From contig NC_006513.1 in the NCBI RefSeq assembly GCF_000025965.1, forward strand, positions 248,001 to 312,000: 64,000 nt of DNA, read 5' to 3'. Of the stretch, positions 42,679-51,499 are shown piece after piece. The stretch is from Aromatoleum aromaticum EbN1 (GTDB lineage: Bacteria; Pseudomonadota; Gammaproteobacteria; Burkholderiales; Rhodocyclaceae). Under the pieces are notes generated by a model. It had not been told where the DNA came from, did no database searches, and worked only from the letters and a program-made list of their open reading frames with translations. The stretch's first letter is position 1; every line of letters begins with the position of its first letter. The position numbers and the translations under genes were made by a program.

Positions 42679-43911
42679 TCAGGTGCGCATCGCCACACAA
42701 AACGAACCCTTGATCAGTTTCTCAATCTCGCCTACGGCGGTGCCCAGCCCATCTTCCTTTTCCATCTGCTCGCCAAGCTGCGCTGCCCGCTTCTGGACCC
42801 CCTCGCCTTCGACAAAGCCTATCGCCTTCCCCAGCAGCCCGGCCTCCAGCTTCGCCGCATCGAGTGCTGGCGGCGCGACGCCCAGACGATTCAGGCGTTC
42901 GGCCCAGAAGGCTTGATCGCCGGCAAATGGGATGACGACGGACGGCTTGCCAGCGCGGGTGGCGGAATGGGTCGTACCGGAGCCACCATGATGGATGACG
43001 GCGCTGGTGCGCGGGAGCAGCCAGTCGTGCGGGGTGGTACCGATACGCAGGATGTTGTCAGGCAGCCCGACGTCGTCCATGCCGCTCCAGCCGGGGTAGA
43101 AAAGTGCGCGGCGGCCGGCCAACGCAGTCACCAGCGTTTCTGCCATGTGTTGCCCATCTATCCCGGCCATGCTGCCGAAGCCGACATAGACTGGCGGCGG
43201 GCCGGCGTCGAGAAAGTCGGTGAGTTCGGGCGGTGGCGTGAAATCGGCGACCGGCGTCTGCCATTGGCCGCACAGGCGCGCGTGGGCCGGCCAATCTCCG
43301 GGCTGCGGCAGGATCGTCGGTGAAATGCCGTAGAGCATCGGATGTTCGATCGGCAGATCTCGACGCGGCGGCAGCCTGAGCACACTCTGGCGCGCTTCAT
43401 TCAGGGTTTTCCTGAAAGCAAACCAGAGCAACTGGTTCGTTGCCCGGAGGCTGGCATGGTTGAGCCAGCGTGGCACCAGAGCGGCGGGCAGGAAAGGCGA
43501 AGGAAACTCGCGCGAAGGCGTGAGCGGAATCATTCCGCTGCCGATGACCGGGATGCTCAGGCGTTCGGCCACCGATAGGCCGATGAAGCCCGCCAGGCCG
43601 GACGTGAGGATGGCGTCGCAGCCTTCGGCAGCCGCCAAGGTTTGAACCGTCCAGGCGCGGGTGTTGGCGTTGGTCAGTTCCACCAGTGCCTTGGCCGTGC
43701 CTTTTGGTCCGTGGCGGCTCCATTCGGAGAACAACTGGCGGACGTCGCCGGGCAGCGCCGAGTTGGCCAGGCCGAGTTCTTTGGCCGAGCCGAGGGCGCG
43801 CGCATCGCCGAGCAGATGGACAGCGTGGCCGCTCCTGCGCAGCGCGTGGCCAACGGCGACGAGCGGCCGGGTGTCGCCTTCCGTGCCGTACGTGAGGATC
43901 AGCAGTTTCAT
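42679..43911 (-). CDS. GT1-family glycosyltransferase (UGT/MGT-like)
   Basis: A 410-residue GT-B glycosyltransferase. N-terminal KLLILTYGTEGDTRPLVAVG resembles UDP-glycosyltransferases acting on small hydrophobic molecules. The C-terminal donor-binding block contains HHGGSGTTHSATRAGKPSVV, then FAGDQAFWAERL. Acceptor unknown; similar enzymes glycosylate antibiotics, sterols or rhamnolipid-type acceptors. Divergent from the TetR gene with an operator-like palindrome between, so likely repressed by it. Confidence 0.9.
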   Translation of the reverse strand: MKLLILTYGTEGDTRPLVAVGHALRRSGHAVHLLGDARALGSAKELGLANSALPGDVRQLFSEWSRHGPKGTAKALVELTNANTRAWTVQTLAAAEGCDAILTSGLAGFIGLSVAERLSIPVIGSGMIPLTPSREFPSPFLPAALVPRWLNHASLRATNQLLWFAFRKTLNEARQSVLRLPPRRDLPIEHPMLYGISPTILPQPGDWPAHARLCGQWQTPVADFTPPPELTDFLDAGPPPVYVGFGSMAGIDGQHMAETLVTALAGRRALFYPGWSGMDDVGLPDNILRIGTTPHDWLLPRTSAVIHHGGSGTTHSATRAGKPSVVIPFAGDQAFWAERLNRLGVAPPALDAAKLEAGLLGKAIGFVEGEGVQKRAAQLGEQMEKEDGLGTAVGEIEKLIKGSFCVAMRT

Positions 43912-43926
43912 AGAAACGCCCTAAAC

Positions 43927-43943
43927 AGTATACGTCGTATACT
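43927..43943. promoter_or_regulatory. 17-bp palindrome, candidate TetR operator
   Basis: AGTATACG T CGTATACT is a perfect 8-bp inverted repeat around one base, 16 bp upstream of the glycosyltransferase start and 26 bp upstream of the TetR start. A second half-like TATACT lies at 43955. The size fits a TetR dimer site. Confidence 0.65.
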
Positions 43944-43968
43944 TTAGCGTCCTTTATACTTCTCGGCC

Positions 43969-44622
43969 ATGATCTCTCTGACCGATCTGGAAACCCCTAC
44001 CAAGGTGCTCGCGAGCGGCCGGCGACCGCTGAAGAAGGCGCACCTGATGGAACGCATTGCCGCTGCTGCGGGGGAATTATTTCAAGCCGCTGGCTACATG
44101 ACCGTGACGATGGAGCAGATTGCCGCCGCCGCCCAGGTCTCCAAGCGCACGTTGTACAAGTATTTCCCGGCCAAGGAGGCGGTGCTGGCGCATCTGCTGG
44201 AACGGGAACTGGCGCGCGACCTTGCCGGCCGCGGTTTACGATTCGACCTGAACGCTCCGTTCCGTGCCAACGTCTCCGCACTACTGGCGGAGTCGGCTGC
44301 CTGGTGCGAGCGTCATCCCGACTATCTGCTGCCCTATATCCGCTACAAGTTCGCCAGCTTCGAGCCGAATGCCGAAACCGCCGACAAACCCGCCGACAGC
44401 GGGGACATGGTGCAGATGTGGACGCTGCTGATCGCTGCGGCCCAGCAGCGCGGCGAACTCGATGCGACACGCCCGGCCGAACAACTGGCGATCTATTTCC
44501 ATTACCTGTATTTCGGCGCGCTGATGCGCTGGATCACGGATCGGCGGCTCGATCTGAAGCAGGAGTTCACGACAGTGGTATCGCTGTTCGTCGATGGTGC
44601 CTGCGCTGCAAGGCGACAGTAG
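43969..44622 (+). CDS. TetR-family transcriptional regulator
   Basis: A 217-residue repressor. The HTH is clear: FQAAGYMTVTMEQIAAAAQV, then SKRTLYKYFPAKEAVLAHLL. The C-terminal ligand domain resembles the TetR_C_7/AefR-like group. Divergent from the glycosyltransferase, it probably binds the palindrome between the two genes and responds to a hydrophobic molecule. Confidence 0.92.
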   Translation: MISLTDLETPTKVLASGRRPLKKAHLMERIAAAAGELFQAAGYMTVTMEQIAAAAQVSKRTLYKYFPAKEAVLAHLLERELARDLAGRGLRFDLNAPFRANVSALLAESAAWCERHPDYLLPYIRYKFASFEPNAETADKPADSGDMVQMWTLLIAAAQQRGELDATRPAEQLAIYFHYLYFGALMRWITDRRLDLKQEFTTVVSLFVDGACAARRQ

Positions 44623-45016
44623 TATTCCCCTGCAAAGCCGCGGAATTTACATTATGAGCATGTCAAAGCGGCAATTCGGGGGCTAACGGGATCCCGGTCC
44701 TTTATGGCAACTTTTAAGGTTATCGATCACTGCACGGGTGGTCCGGGCGCAGTCCGTCGGAGGCGGACAGAGCGGCCGCTCGAACGAATTTGCGTACGGG
44801 CTGCCGCGTCCAGTACCGGCCGAACGGCAAGTCCCGGCCCCGGCCGGTCGATCACCTTCTCTCGACGACAGACTTTCGAGGGGCTGTTTCGCCCCGAGAC
44901 CTGCCGGATGCTGTACTTCAGCATCTCGGCCTATGCTGACGTTTGACCCCCTTCAAGACAAGGACGGCTCTGAATCCAAGAGCAGTCCTTGGCATATCTA
45001 TGAAAGCCGGGGCGAC
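44623..45016. other. intergenic stretch carrying repeat R1 copy B
   Basis: About 390 bases with no convincing gene. R1 copy B occupies 44840-44932. The flanking bases are rich in CCGGCC/GGCCGG motifs. Confidence 0.5.
44840..44932 (+). repeat. dispersed intergenic repeat R1, copy B
   Basis: Matches the reverse complement of 23647-23734, e.g. CACCTTCTCTCGAC, ACTTTCGA, GGCTGTT and GAGACCTGCCGGATGCTGT, with a handful of mismatches. Confidence 0.7.
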
Positions 45017-45709
45017 TCACCATCGAAGAGGCATTGATCGAGGAGTTGCGAACTCCGTCGGCTCCTTTCCCCGTGGGAATGCAATCACGTAAAGCACTGT
45101 GACGGGCATTGGCTTCGCATCCGGCACACCACCTTTAACAACCATTTTGCGGGTTGCGTATCGCAGTGACACCCCAAGTGCGTCGAGCGCGTCGATGTGT
45201 TCTTGAAGGACGTCGTAGATGGAAAACTTGTCCCGCTGCGAGTATATGTCGGCGCAATCCCTATAATCTCGGAAGTAGTCAACCAACTCAGCGAAGCACT
45301 CGTCGGCTTCACGGCACAATTCGAAGGCCGGTGTAGACAGGTCCATTGAGGCTAATTCCACCAGGCTGGCCAGCTCTTTTCCTGTGCTTAGCGGCAGTGC
45401 CTGCAGCGTGATGTTTTCCTTGTCGAACTTCTCCTTCGACGCATTCAATTCGTCTTCGGTCGGGATGACGTAGGGCTTGTTGAACGCGTCAATATCCTCG
45501 ATCTCAAAGGCTCGTGCCAAAGCCCTGCGTGTATCAAGGTCAGAGGCTTTGCCACCCTCCACGCGTTGTATGGTTCGGGTGCTCAGGCCAGAAAGCTCGC
45601 CCAGTTGCTCTTGCGACCACTGTCGTAGCTCACGGTGAAGCTTCACCACCATGCCCAGTTCTTCCGGCGTGAGTAGGCGGGATCGTTGTGCTTTGTCATT
45701 AACAGACAT
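45017..45709 (-). CDS. XRE-family helix-turn-helix regulator
   Basis: A 230-residue protein. Residues about 15-70 form a Cro/CI-type HTH: VVKLHRELRQWSQEQLGELS, then GLSTRTIQRVEGG. The C-terminal two thirds are helical (STPAFELCREADECFAELVD) and of unknown function. ATG 45709 follows GGAG; an ATG one codon upstream is possible. It lies 265 bp downstream of the retron-type operon on the same strand and could be its regulator, or be unrelated. Confidence 0.85.
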   Translation of the reverse strand: MSVNDKAQRSRLLTPEELGMVVKLHRELRQWSQEQLGELSGLSTRTIQRVEGGKASDLDTRRALARAFEIEDIDAFNKPYVIPTEDELNASKEKFDKENITLQALPLSTGKELASLVELASMDLSTPAFELCREADECFAELVDYFRDYRDCADIYSQRDKFSIYDVLQEHIDALDALGVSLRYATRKMVVKGGVPDAKPMPVTVLYVIAFPRGKEPTEFATPRSMPLRW

Positions 45710-45974
45710 CATCGTTCTCCATCGGTTGTTTGATGGAAGCAGTGTGGATCGCATCGATGAACGGCAACACGACAGCAGGACGACAGTACGACGACACGGG
45801 TCCAAAGTGGAGCTTTGGCTTCCTATGCGTGCTACTCGGCCGTTCCTGCGGCCAATCCGCACTGATTGAGCGGCGGCTATTTTTCCCGCGGATTGTCAGC
45901 TGCCAGATCTCCGGGTCTCATCCGGAGGTAACGGCGGATTAGACGGCGGTGTAACCTAATCCGCGCGCAGACGT

Positions 45975-47894
45975 TTAGGGCATAACCGGCGGTGGCGGAG
46001 TCGGAGCGGGTGGAGGTGCGGTCGGTTTCGCAGAGGGCGCCGCCGTCGCAGGCGAGGCAGGCGCAGCTGCACTCGCTGCGGGCACGAGTACCGCCGGCGC
46101 GACCAGCGATGCTTTGTATGCTGCAATTAGCTCATCGATGATCTCGATGCACAAGTTTTCGTCATGCCCATCGCCCATGTACGCTCCGCGTTGAGCCATG
46201 CCCGCAACTCGGAAGCGGTCATCGGTGAACGGGCCTCCGCTGTTGCCGGGCCGGATGCTGCCTGCGCCGGTGATCGTGAAACTGTTCATCCCTGCGTGTG
46301 GCGATGTTCTGTTCAGGACCGTTTGACTGTTGACGTCCGCCAAGTTCCACTGTTTCCACGCCGGGTAGCCGATGAGAAATCCTTTCGCACCGGGTTCGAT
46401 GGGGTTGTCCATCGCAGAGAAATATCGGTGCTGTGGTGGGTCTTCGAAGGCGAGCAGGGCAAAATCCATCTGTTCGTTCCGGTAAAGAATCTTTGCGTCC
46501 CATGACTTCTTCGTTCCCGGCTGAATCAGTTTCAAGGCCTTGTCGGAGAGGAACGGGCTTTCGTAGTCGATCTGCGCAAGGAACTTCCCCTCTTCGCCGT
46601 TCTGCCATTCAAGTACGTGATTGCAGGTGACGAGCAGGTTCAGTTCGCGGTAGACGAAAGCGGTTCCCTGACTGATCGGGACCTCGGTTCCGACTCCCGG
46701 TTCATCATAATCACCCATCCACTCCACGACGAAGCAGGCGTCCCGTGCCGTCTCTTTGTCACGCACGACGGGTTCGACCGGCAGTTTGGGGGCCGTGAAC
46801 GTGCCAGTAGCGGCGGTGATCAGTACCGCGCTGTTGTAGCGTTCGGCAAGCCGGGTATAGATCAAGTCATCCTTGCCGCGCACCATGCGCAAGTAGAGCA
46901 ACTTCCCCCACAAGACGTTCTTTAGGTCGGGCACCTGACCGCGCCGGGTTTGACGCTTCCACGGCTTCTTTTCGTAGGCGCCGCTTCTTGCGGCCGTCAC
47001 TCGCTCGTTCCACACTTTGTTCGCCGCTGCGTAGCCATGGCTCTCCCAAGCGATCAACGCACCGCGAATCCGATCAATGAAGACACGCGGGACGTTGGGG
47101 AACTGGTTTATCGTCAGCCCTGTTACCTCCATTCGTCGGTTCCGGTCGCAAAGACGCGTTTTCGCAGAGTTGATCTTGAAGTGATGCTGATTGACGATAA
47201 TGTCGTGCAGTTCTGTTCCGATCACTGTGTCTCCGTCGCTATCGACGGAGCAGATCGCGGCCGGCAGTTTGATCGTCTTACGGGTGCGAAACGAAAACGT
47301 GATGTCGTCGGCGTACCGGGAATATCGCGCGAGGCAACGGCGGGCGAGCTCAGTCAGGTCGCGGTCCAGCGTCCGGCATACGAGGTTGGACAGAAAGGGT
47401 GAGGTCGGAGCCCCTTGCGGCAGCGTCTTGTCGAGCGTGCAGATGTGCGCGATGACGGTCGCAACTTCGTGTGAGAACTTGAACGGGTGGTGCAAAAGCA
47501 CCCCGCGGACGCGGTAGAAGGTGATGCTTGGGAAGAAGTCTTCAAGGTCGATGTTGAAGATGTGGTGATTCTTCGGGGAGCAATGCACCTGTGCGTTGGT
47601 AAGGATGCTGCGCTTGGCGACGAACCCATGCACCGCGGGCTTCAATGGCGTGGAGCGCTTTTGAAGGAAATCCAGCACCTTCAACTGTATGACTTTAAGC
47701 CGCTTGCGCGGCTCGAAGATCGTGCGGTCCGAGCCGTCCCGCTTTTTGATAGTGAAACTCTTATATGGCGGGCGTGGGTATATGATCGCCTTCAGGCTGT
47801 CGTACGGCATGCCAAGCACGTCTCGTGAGAATGAGGCTGGCTCACTCCGGACCAGTGCCTCGACAATCTGGTCTAAGCTCAGCAAGATCGCCAT
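45975..47894 (-). CDS. retron-type reverse transcriptase fused to a trypsin-like serine protease
   Basis: A 639-residue two-domain protein. Residues 1-350: reverse transcriptase with the retron hallmarks NAxxH (Asn100-His104), catalytic Asp116 in NIDLEDFFPSI, QGAPTSP (160-166), YADD (194-197) and VTG (257-259). Residues about 375-595: trypsin-like peptidase with His426 in VTCNHVLEW, Asp477 in EQMDFALLAF and Ser552 in RPGNSGGPF, a complete triad. The tail is Ala/Pro-rich and disordered. Retron RTs make msDNA from a neighbouring ncRNA and guard a toxic effector; here the protease is the built-in effector candidate. Some retron RT lineages are known to carry proteases. The ncRNA is expected just upstream. 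Confidence 0.92.
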   Translation of the reverse strand: MAILLSLDQIVEALVRSEPASFSRDVLGMPYDSLKAIIYPRPPYKSFTIKKRDGSDRTIFEPRKRLKVIQLKVLDFLQKRSTPLKPAVHGFVAKRSILTNAQVHCSPKNHHIFNIDLEDFFPSITFYRVRGVLLHHPFKFSHEVATVIAHICTLDKTLPQGAPTSPFLSNLVCRTLDRDLTELARRCLARYSRYADDITFSFRTRKTIKLPAAICSVDSDGDTVIGTELHDIIVNQHHFKINSAKTRLCDRNRRMEVTGLTINQFPNVPRVFIDRIRGALIAWESHGYAAANKVWNERVTAARSGAYEKKPWKRQTRRGQVPDLKNVLWGKLLYLRMVRGKDDLIYTRLAERYNSAVLITAATGTFTAPKLPVEPVVRDKETARDACFVVEWMGDYDEPGVGTEVPISQGTAFVYRELNLLVTCNHVLEWQNGEEGKFLAQIDYESPFLSDKALKLIQPGTKKSWDAKILYRNEQMDFALLAFEDPPQHRYFSAMDNPIEPGAKGFLIGYPAWKQWNLADVNSQTVLNRTSPHAGMNSFTITGAGSIRPGNSGGPFTDDRFRVAGMAQRGAYMGDGHDENLCIEIIDELIAAYKASLVAPAVLVPAASAAAPASPATAAPSAKPTAPPPAPTPPPPVMP

Positions 47895-48232
47895 AGCAGC
47901 CCGTTGCGCGTGTTGAAGTTGGGGGATGCCGCCCCCGTCCGTCTTTCTCCTGTATCTGTGGATCGCGCAATATTGCTAAGCGACGATCGGCGAACCGCGC
48001 GGGGTTACCTCGTGGGAAGCCTACGTTAACGTGGGCCCGGTTAAGCTCCGGAGGGGGCGACGAGCGATTGTAAGGGCTGGCGCAATCGAGATGCAACTTT
48101 CCAAGCGGCGCTTTTCTTACATAGCAAGGATGTGATTAGGGGCCCGAACTAGGGATAGGAAAAACTCATAGTATCAAAGGAATGGCACGAACGGCACGCC
48201 GAGCAGCATGATGGTCGCCCAAACCTAAATGC
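47895..48232 (-). ncRNA. candidate retron msr-msd region
   Basis: 338 non-coding bases between the membrane-protein gene and the reverse transcriptase, the place where retron ncRNAs are encoded. Read on the minus strand it has a possible -10 (TACTAT near 48170), stems such as ACGTTAACGT (palindrome near 48030), AACC..GGTT near 48000, and GGGGG..CCCCC near 47930 inside a TTGCGCG/CGCGCAA pair. I could not find a convincing long a1/a2 pair, so boundaries are not set. Confidence 0.4.
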
Positions 48233-49759
48233 TCACTTTGGGCGGACGGCATCTTTCGGCTTCACGTCCAGCTCACGCCCTCCGACGCTTGCGGGCCTAG
48301 CCGGCTCACTGGAAACATCCTTCCGGTTGCCATCATCCGCCGCGCTACCGCTGGCCGCCGAAGATCGACCTACATCGCTAGTCGCATCTGGAACCGCCCG
48401 CGCCGGTATCTCAGGCGAGGGTTCAACCGTTTTGACGGTTGCTGCACCTCTACCCCACCAACCAAAAATTACGATGGCTGTTAGTACTGCAACCCCAACG
48501 CCCCCTCCCCACGCCACCTTGAAGAAAGTGCGCTCCGCTCGATTGGCGGGCTTACTGACCATGCTCTCGTATTCAGATCGCGGCAGAAAACGGTACAGCC
48601 GCGGCTGCCAATCCCTCCTCAACTGGCGTTGGAGCTGTATAAAACCGTAGCCAGAATAGATAACCACCCCGACGTACGCAGCCACAACGGCCATTACCGC
48701 TACAATCAACTCATAGCTTGCTGCGGTGCTAACGCGGGCGGCAATAAGGCCAAGGCTGATCGCCAACGCGCCGGCGACCGCGGTTACCAGCTGTCTCGTC
48801 GCGTCGGTAACCTTGGCGGTTTCCTCCGTCACGGCCTTTCGCAGATCGGCCAACATCTTCAGCGTATCGCGCCCAAGATCTGAGAGTGATACTTGATAGG
48901 CAACCTTCGCTCCATCAAGTGAAGATGAAATATTGCTAATGAAACACTGGAAATCATCACCATTGCCGCCAGCGGAACGAGCAATGTCATTTGCCAGCAA
49001 ACCGTGGCGCAGTTCTGCCTCGCGCTCGTTCTCAAAAACCCAGCTCGCGGCACGCTGAAGGTTATTAAAGTGATCAACGCCGATATCATCGGCCAAGCTA
49101 GCGCGTTCAGCGGGCACGCTGATAGAAAGCTTAGGAGGCCCCTTGAACTTCAACTTCTTATCTATCGGATCGATCTCGTCAGCCAGCGAGTTGAGGAGAG
49201 CAAGTGAAGATGCCCTCATCCAGACTTTGGAAGCCGGATCCTCAAATGAGGAACTTACCTCCTCTCGGAGAAGCCATGGGCGAACATCCTCTGGCGCCAA
49301 TCGTTCTGCGCCGAACTCACGGACCAAAGAGCGAGGGCTCTTAGTATTGGCTGAAGGTTGATATGGTTCTACTTCACCCCACGATTGGAGCACCCTCGCA
49401 TGGGTGACTATCCGCTGTGTCAGTCTCGCCACTTGCCAATTGACAGCGGTGTGACCAACTCTGAGCCACTCAGCAAGACCAGTATTGGTCAATAATACAA
49501 GCGCATCGCCACCAAAAGATGGCTTTCGGAGCCGTAGCCGATACGGCCCGAAATCCTGAAGTAGCTCATTATCCCGCCACTCCGTCCCTGCGCTGTCATA
49601 CAGATCGAAGCTCCAACCCAGCTCATTGCATATTTCAATAATGTTCTTAGCTGCGTTAGTCGCCAAGCCCGACACCGAGATGTCATTCTCAGACTCTCTA
49701 ATGAAGGCTTCATCGGTGCTCAATCGATCGAGCAGCTCAGCGAGCAGGATCACGGACAA
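48233..49759 (-). CDS. three-helix membrane protein of the putative defence operon
   Basis: A 508-residue protein. Residues 1-310 are cytoplasmic-looking with mixed helices, including a C-terminal helical stretch (LKMLADLRKAVTEETAKVTD) that may be a coiled coil. Three hydrophobic segments lie at about 323-342, 349-373 and 411-436, followed by a disordered Ser/Pro/Asp tail. I recognise no family. Its start overlaps the end of the NA37-like gene by 23 bases. The GC content is lower than in the flanking chromosome. A membrane protein beside a retron RT could be a membrane-acting effector, but that is inference. Confidence 0.75.
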   Translation of the reverse strand: MSVILLAELLDRLSTDEAFIRESENDISVSGLATNAAKNIIEICNELGWSFDLYDSAGTEWRDNELLQDFGPYRLRLRKPSFGGDALVLLTNTGLAEWLRVGHTAVNWQVARLTQRIVTHARVLQSWGEVEPYQPSANTKSPRSLVREFGAERLAPEDVRPWLLREEVSSSFEDPASKVWMRASSLALLNSLADEIDPIDKKLKFKGPPKLSISVPAERASLADDIGVDHFNNLQRAASWVFENEREAELRHGLLANDIARSAGGNGDDFQCFISNISSSLDGAKVAYQVSLSDLGRDTLKMLADLRKAVTEETAKVTDATRQLVTAVAGALAISLGLIAARVSTAASYELIVAVMAVVAAYVGVVIYSGYGFIQLQRQLRRDWQPRLYRFLPRSEYESMVSKPANRAERTFFKVAWGGGVGVAVLTAIVIFGWWGRGAATVKTVEPSPEIPARAVPDATSDVGRSSAASGSAADDGNRKDVSSEPARPASVGGRELDVKPKDAVRPK

Positions 49760-50786
49760 GCTTGTCCTCCGTTACGCAGGCGGTTTCGATCGTAAACCTC
49801 TCCGCACCGGCAGCCAGTCTCTCACGCCGAACGGTAATCCCTTCTGCATCATCCGGATAAGTCAGTGTTACCCCTTCCGTTGTGCGAACTTTACGAAGAG
49901 GCGCTCGCCGTAGCACCTGTCTGTCCGGTCTGAACTCTAGCCCTTCAAGCTTGGCCACACGAATCCTACGTCGAGTGGTTGACTGTATCGTACTCCTGAC
50001 CTCTTCATCCTCAGGGTTGCCAGCAGCTGCCAGTACCGCGTCCGTTATCGCTGCCTCATTTATCTCCTGGCGGTCACGAAGAATTCCCTGCGCTCGCCGA
50101 AATGCACTAGGGACGTCCTGCTCAGGAAGCAGTTCCTTACAGGCAGTCAGCGTCGTTCGCAGGACTTCGATAGTCTTCTTGTTCAAATCTTCATCGCTGA
50201 GCGTTCTGGAAACGTCGAGAAAGGTGGCAAAGTAGTCACCGATCTCCGGAGAGGACTTCATCCGATCTCGGGCGGAGATGGGCAACTCTGCGACGCCGCC
50301 AACCACACGCACGATGGTTGACTTCTGAATCGCCTTTTTATCGGCGATGAACGCCGTGACTATTCGTCGCAACAGGCCACCTTCATCCACCGCGGCTTGC
50401 TCGATCGCCTCGCGGTAATCATACTTCACGAAACTGTATATCTTTGTCACTGGGTCATGTGTGGACAGCTCAAAGATAAACAACGCACCGTCACGGCTAC
50501 TGCCCACGTGCAAACGCGAAAACTCCCGCGATAGCGCCTGAGCTCCTTCCTCGAAGCTCACTGCACCAGTTGCAATCAGTTCAATCTGCCCCTTTGTATT
50601 AGAGGTTTCCTTGAAGCTGTAGACCGGAGATACGTCCGTATCACGAATTCGATCAATGAAGAATTCTTCATGCTCGACTGCGCGCGCCGGTTGCGGTGAG
50701 AAGGCGCCATCACCTACCACGTGAAGAATCATGCTGGTGATATGAAGTGAGCCGACCTCTTCGTCCGTAAAGAAACCCAAGTCCAT
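49737..50786 (-). CDS. NdpA/NA37-like nucleoid-associated protein
   Basis: A 349-residue protein resembling YejK/NdpA (NA37, PF04245) in order of features: an N-terminal strand with His (LHITSMILHVVGDG), the middle DGALFIFELSTHD plus SFVKYDYREAI, the helical YFATFLDVSRTLSDEDLNKK segment, and C-terminal paired strands GVTLTYPDDAEGITVRR. The similarity is distant. KwaB-like (DUF4868) proteins have a comparable look and are an alternative. It is first in the minus-strand operon leading to the membrane protein and the retron-type RT. Confidence 0.6.
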   Translation of the reverse strand: MDLGFFTDEEVGSLHITSMILHVVGDGAFSPQPARAVEHEEFFIDRIRDTDVSPVYSFKETSNTKGQIELIATGAVSFEEGAQALSREFSRLHVGSSRDGALFIFELSTHDPVTKIYSFVKYDYREAIEQAAVDEGGLLRRIVTAFIADKKAIQKSTIVRVVGGVAELPISARDRMKSSPEIGDYFATFLDVSRTLSDEDLNKKTIEVLRTTLTACKELLPEQDVPSAFRRAQGILRDRQEINEAAITDAVLAAAGNPEDEEVRSTIQSTTRRRIRVAKLEGLEFRPDRQVLRRAPLRKVRTTEGVTLTYPDDAEGITVRRERLAAGAERFTIETACVTEDKLVRDPAR

Positions 50787-50995
50787 TCCCCCGTTATTGG
50801 TGTGGCGAGGACTGATACATCCTCATTATGTTCTCCACCCTCGCTTGCAAGCCGAGAGCGCCGTCGCCAGCTTCCCTATGGTGAACTCCGACCGCAAGCG
50901 GCAGCGGGGGTGAATATTATACCGGCGTGATGCGACACTGCTCGGCAGCGTTTGGAGCCGAGGAGGAGTGAATCGCGCAGGCTTCACCACCTGCT
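50787..50995. promoter_or_regulatory. upstream region of the putative defence operon
   Basis: Non-coding; on the minus strand it should hold the promoter. TATAAT-like GGTATAATATTC (near 50915-50925, minus strand) is a plausible -10. Confidence 0.45.
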
Positions 50996-51079
50996 TTAGA
51001 GCCTCTGCCAGAACTGTCATGGCGAAACCTGAGTTGATGGCGTCAGGTCCAATGGCTTTGGCGTTGAAGGAGTGCAGCT

Positions 51080-51499
51080 ATGGCCGTGGAGCTTTTGCCG
51101 GACGCGCTGTGGGCGGAGATCGAGCCGTTGTTGCCCGAACACGATCCGTCGCCGTCGATCGACGGCGGCCGGCCGCGGATACCCGACCGAGTGGCGCTCA
51201 AAGGCATCATCTTCGTGCTGACCTACAGTATTCCGTGGAACAAGCTGCCCAAGGACTTGGGGTTTGGCAGCGGCCGGACGTGCCTGCGTCGCCTGCAGGA
51301 ATGGCAGGAGGCCGGAGTCTGGGCGGCGTTACACCAGAAGCTGCTGGCCCATCTGAATCAGGCCGATCAGATCGACTGGTCAAGGGCCGCCGTGGACGCC
51401 GGGAGCGTCCCTTCCCCCCCTGGGCGGCGAAGACACGGGCCCAAACCCAACCGACCGCGGCAAGCTCGGCACCAAGCATCACTTGCTGGTCGACCGTAA
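51080..51499 (+). CDS. IS5-family transposase, first frame
   Basis: A 139-codon frame with the DUF4096-type N-terminal domain (LLPDALWAEIEPLLPEHDPS, PSIDGGRPRIPDRVALKGI). The catalytic domain begins at VDAGSVPSPPG, after which this frame diverges; the rest of the transposase continues in the frame of 51483-51893. A C-run (TTCCCCCCC near 51413) is the probable frameshift site. Confidence 0.88.
   Translation: MAVELLPDALWAEIEPLLPEHDPSPSIDGGRPRIPDRVALKGIIFVLTYSIPWNKLPKDLGFGSGRTCLRRLQEWQEAGVWAALHQKLLAHLNQADQIDWSRAAVDAGSVPSPPGRRRHGPKPNRPRQARHQASLAGRP

Noticed and set aside
46000-46100. Alanine/proline-rich C-terminal tail of the RT-protease considered as a separate gene or frameshift
   Set aside because: The frame is continuous to the stop and such tails are common disordered extensions.
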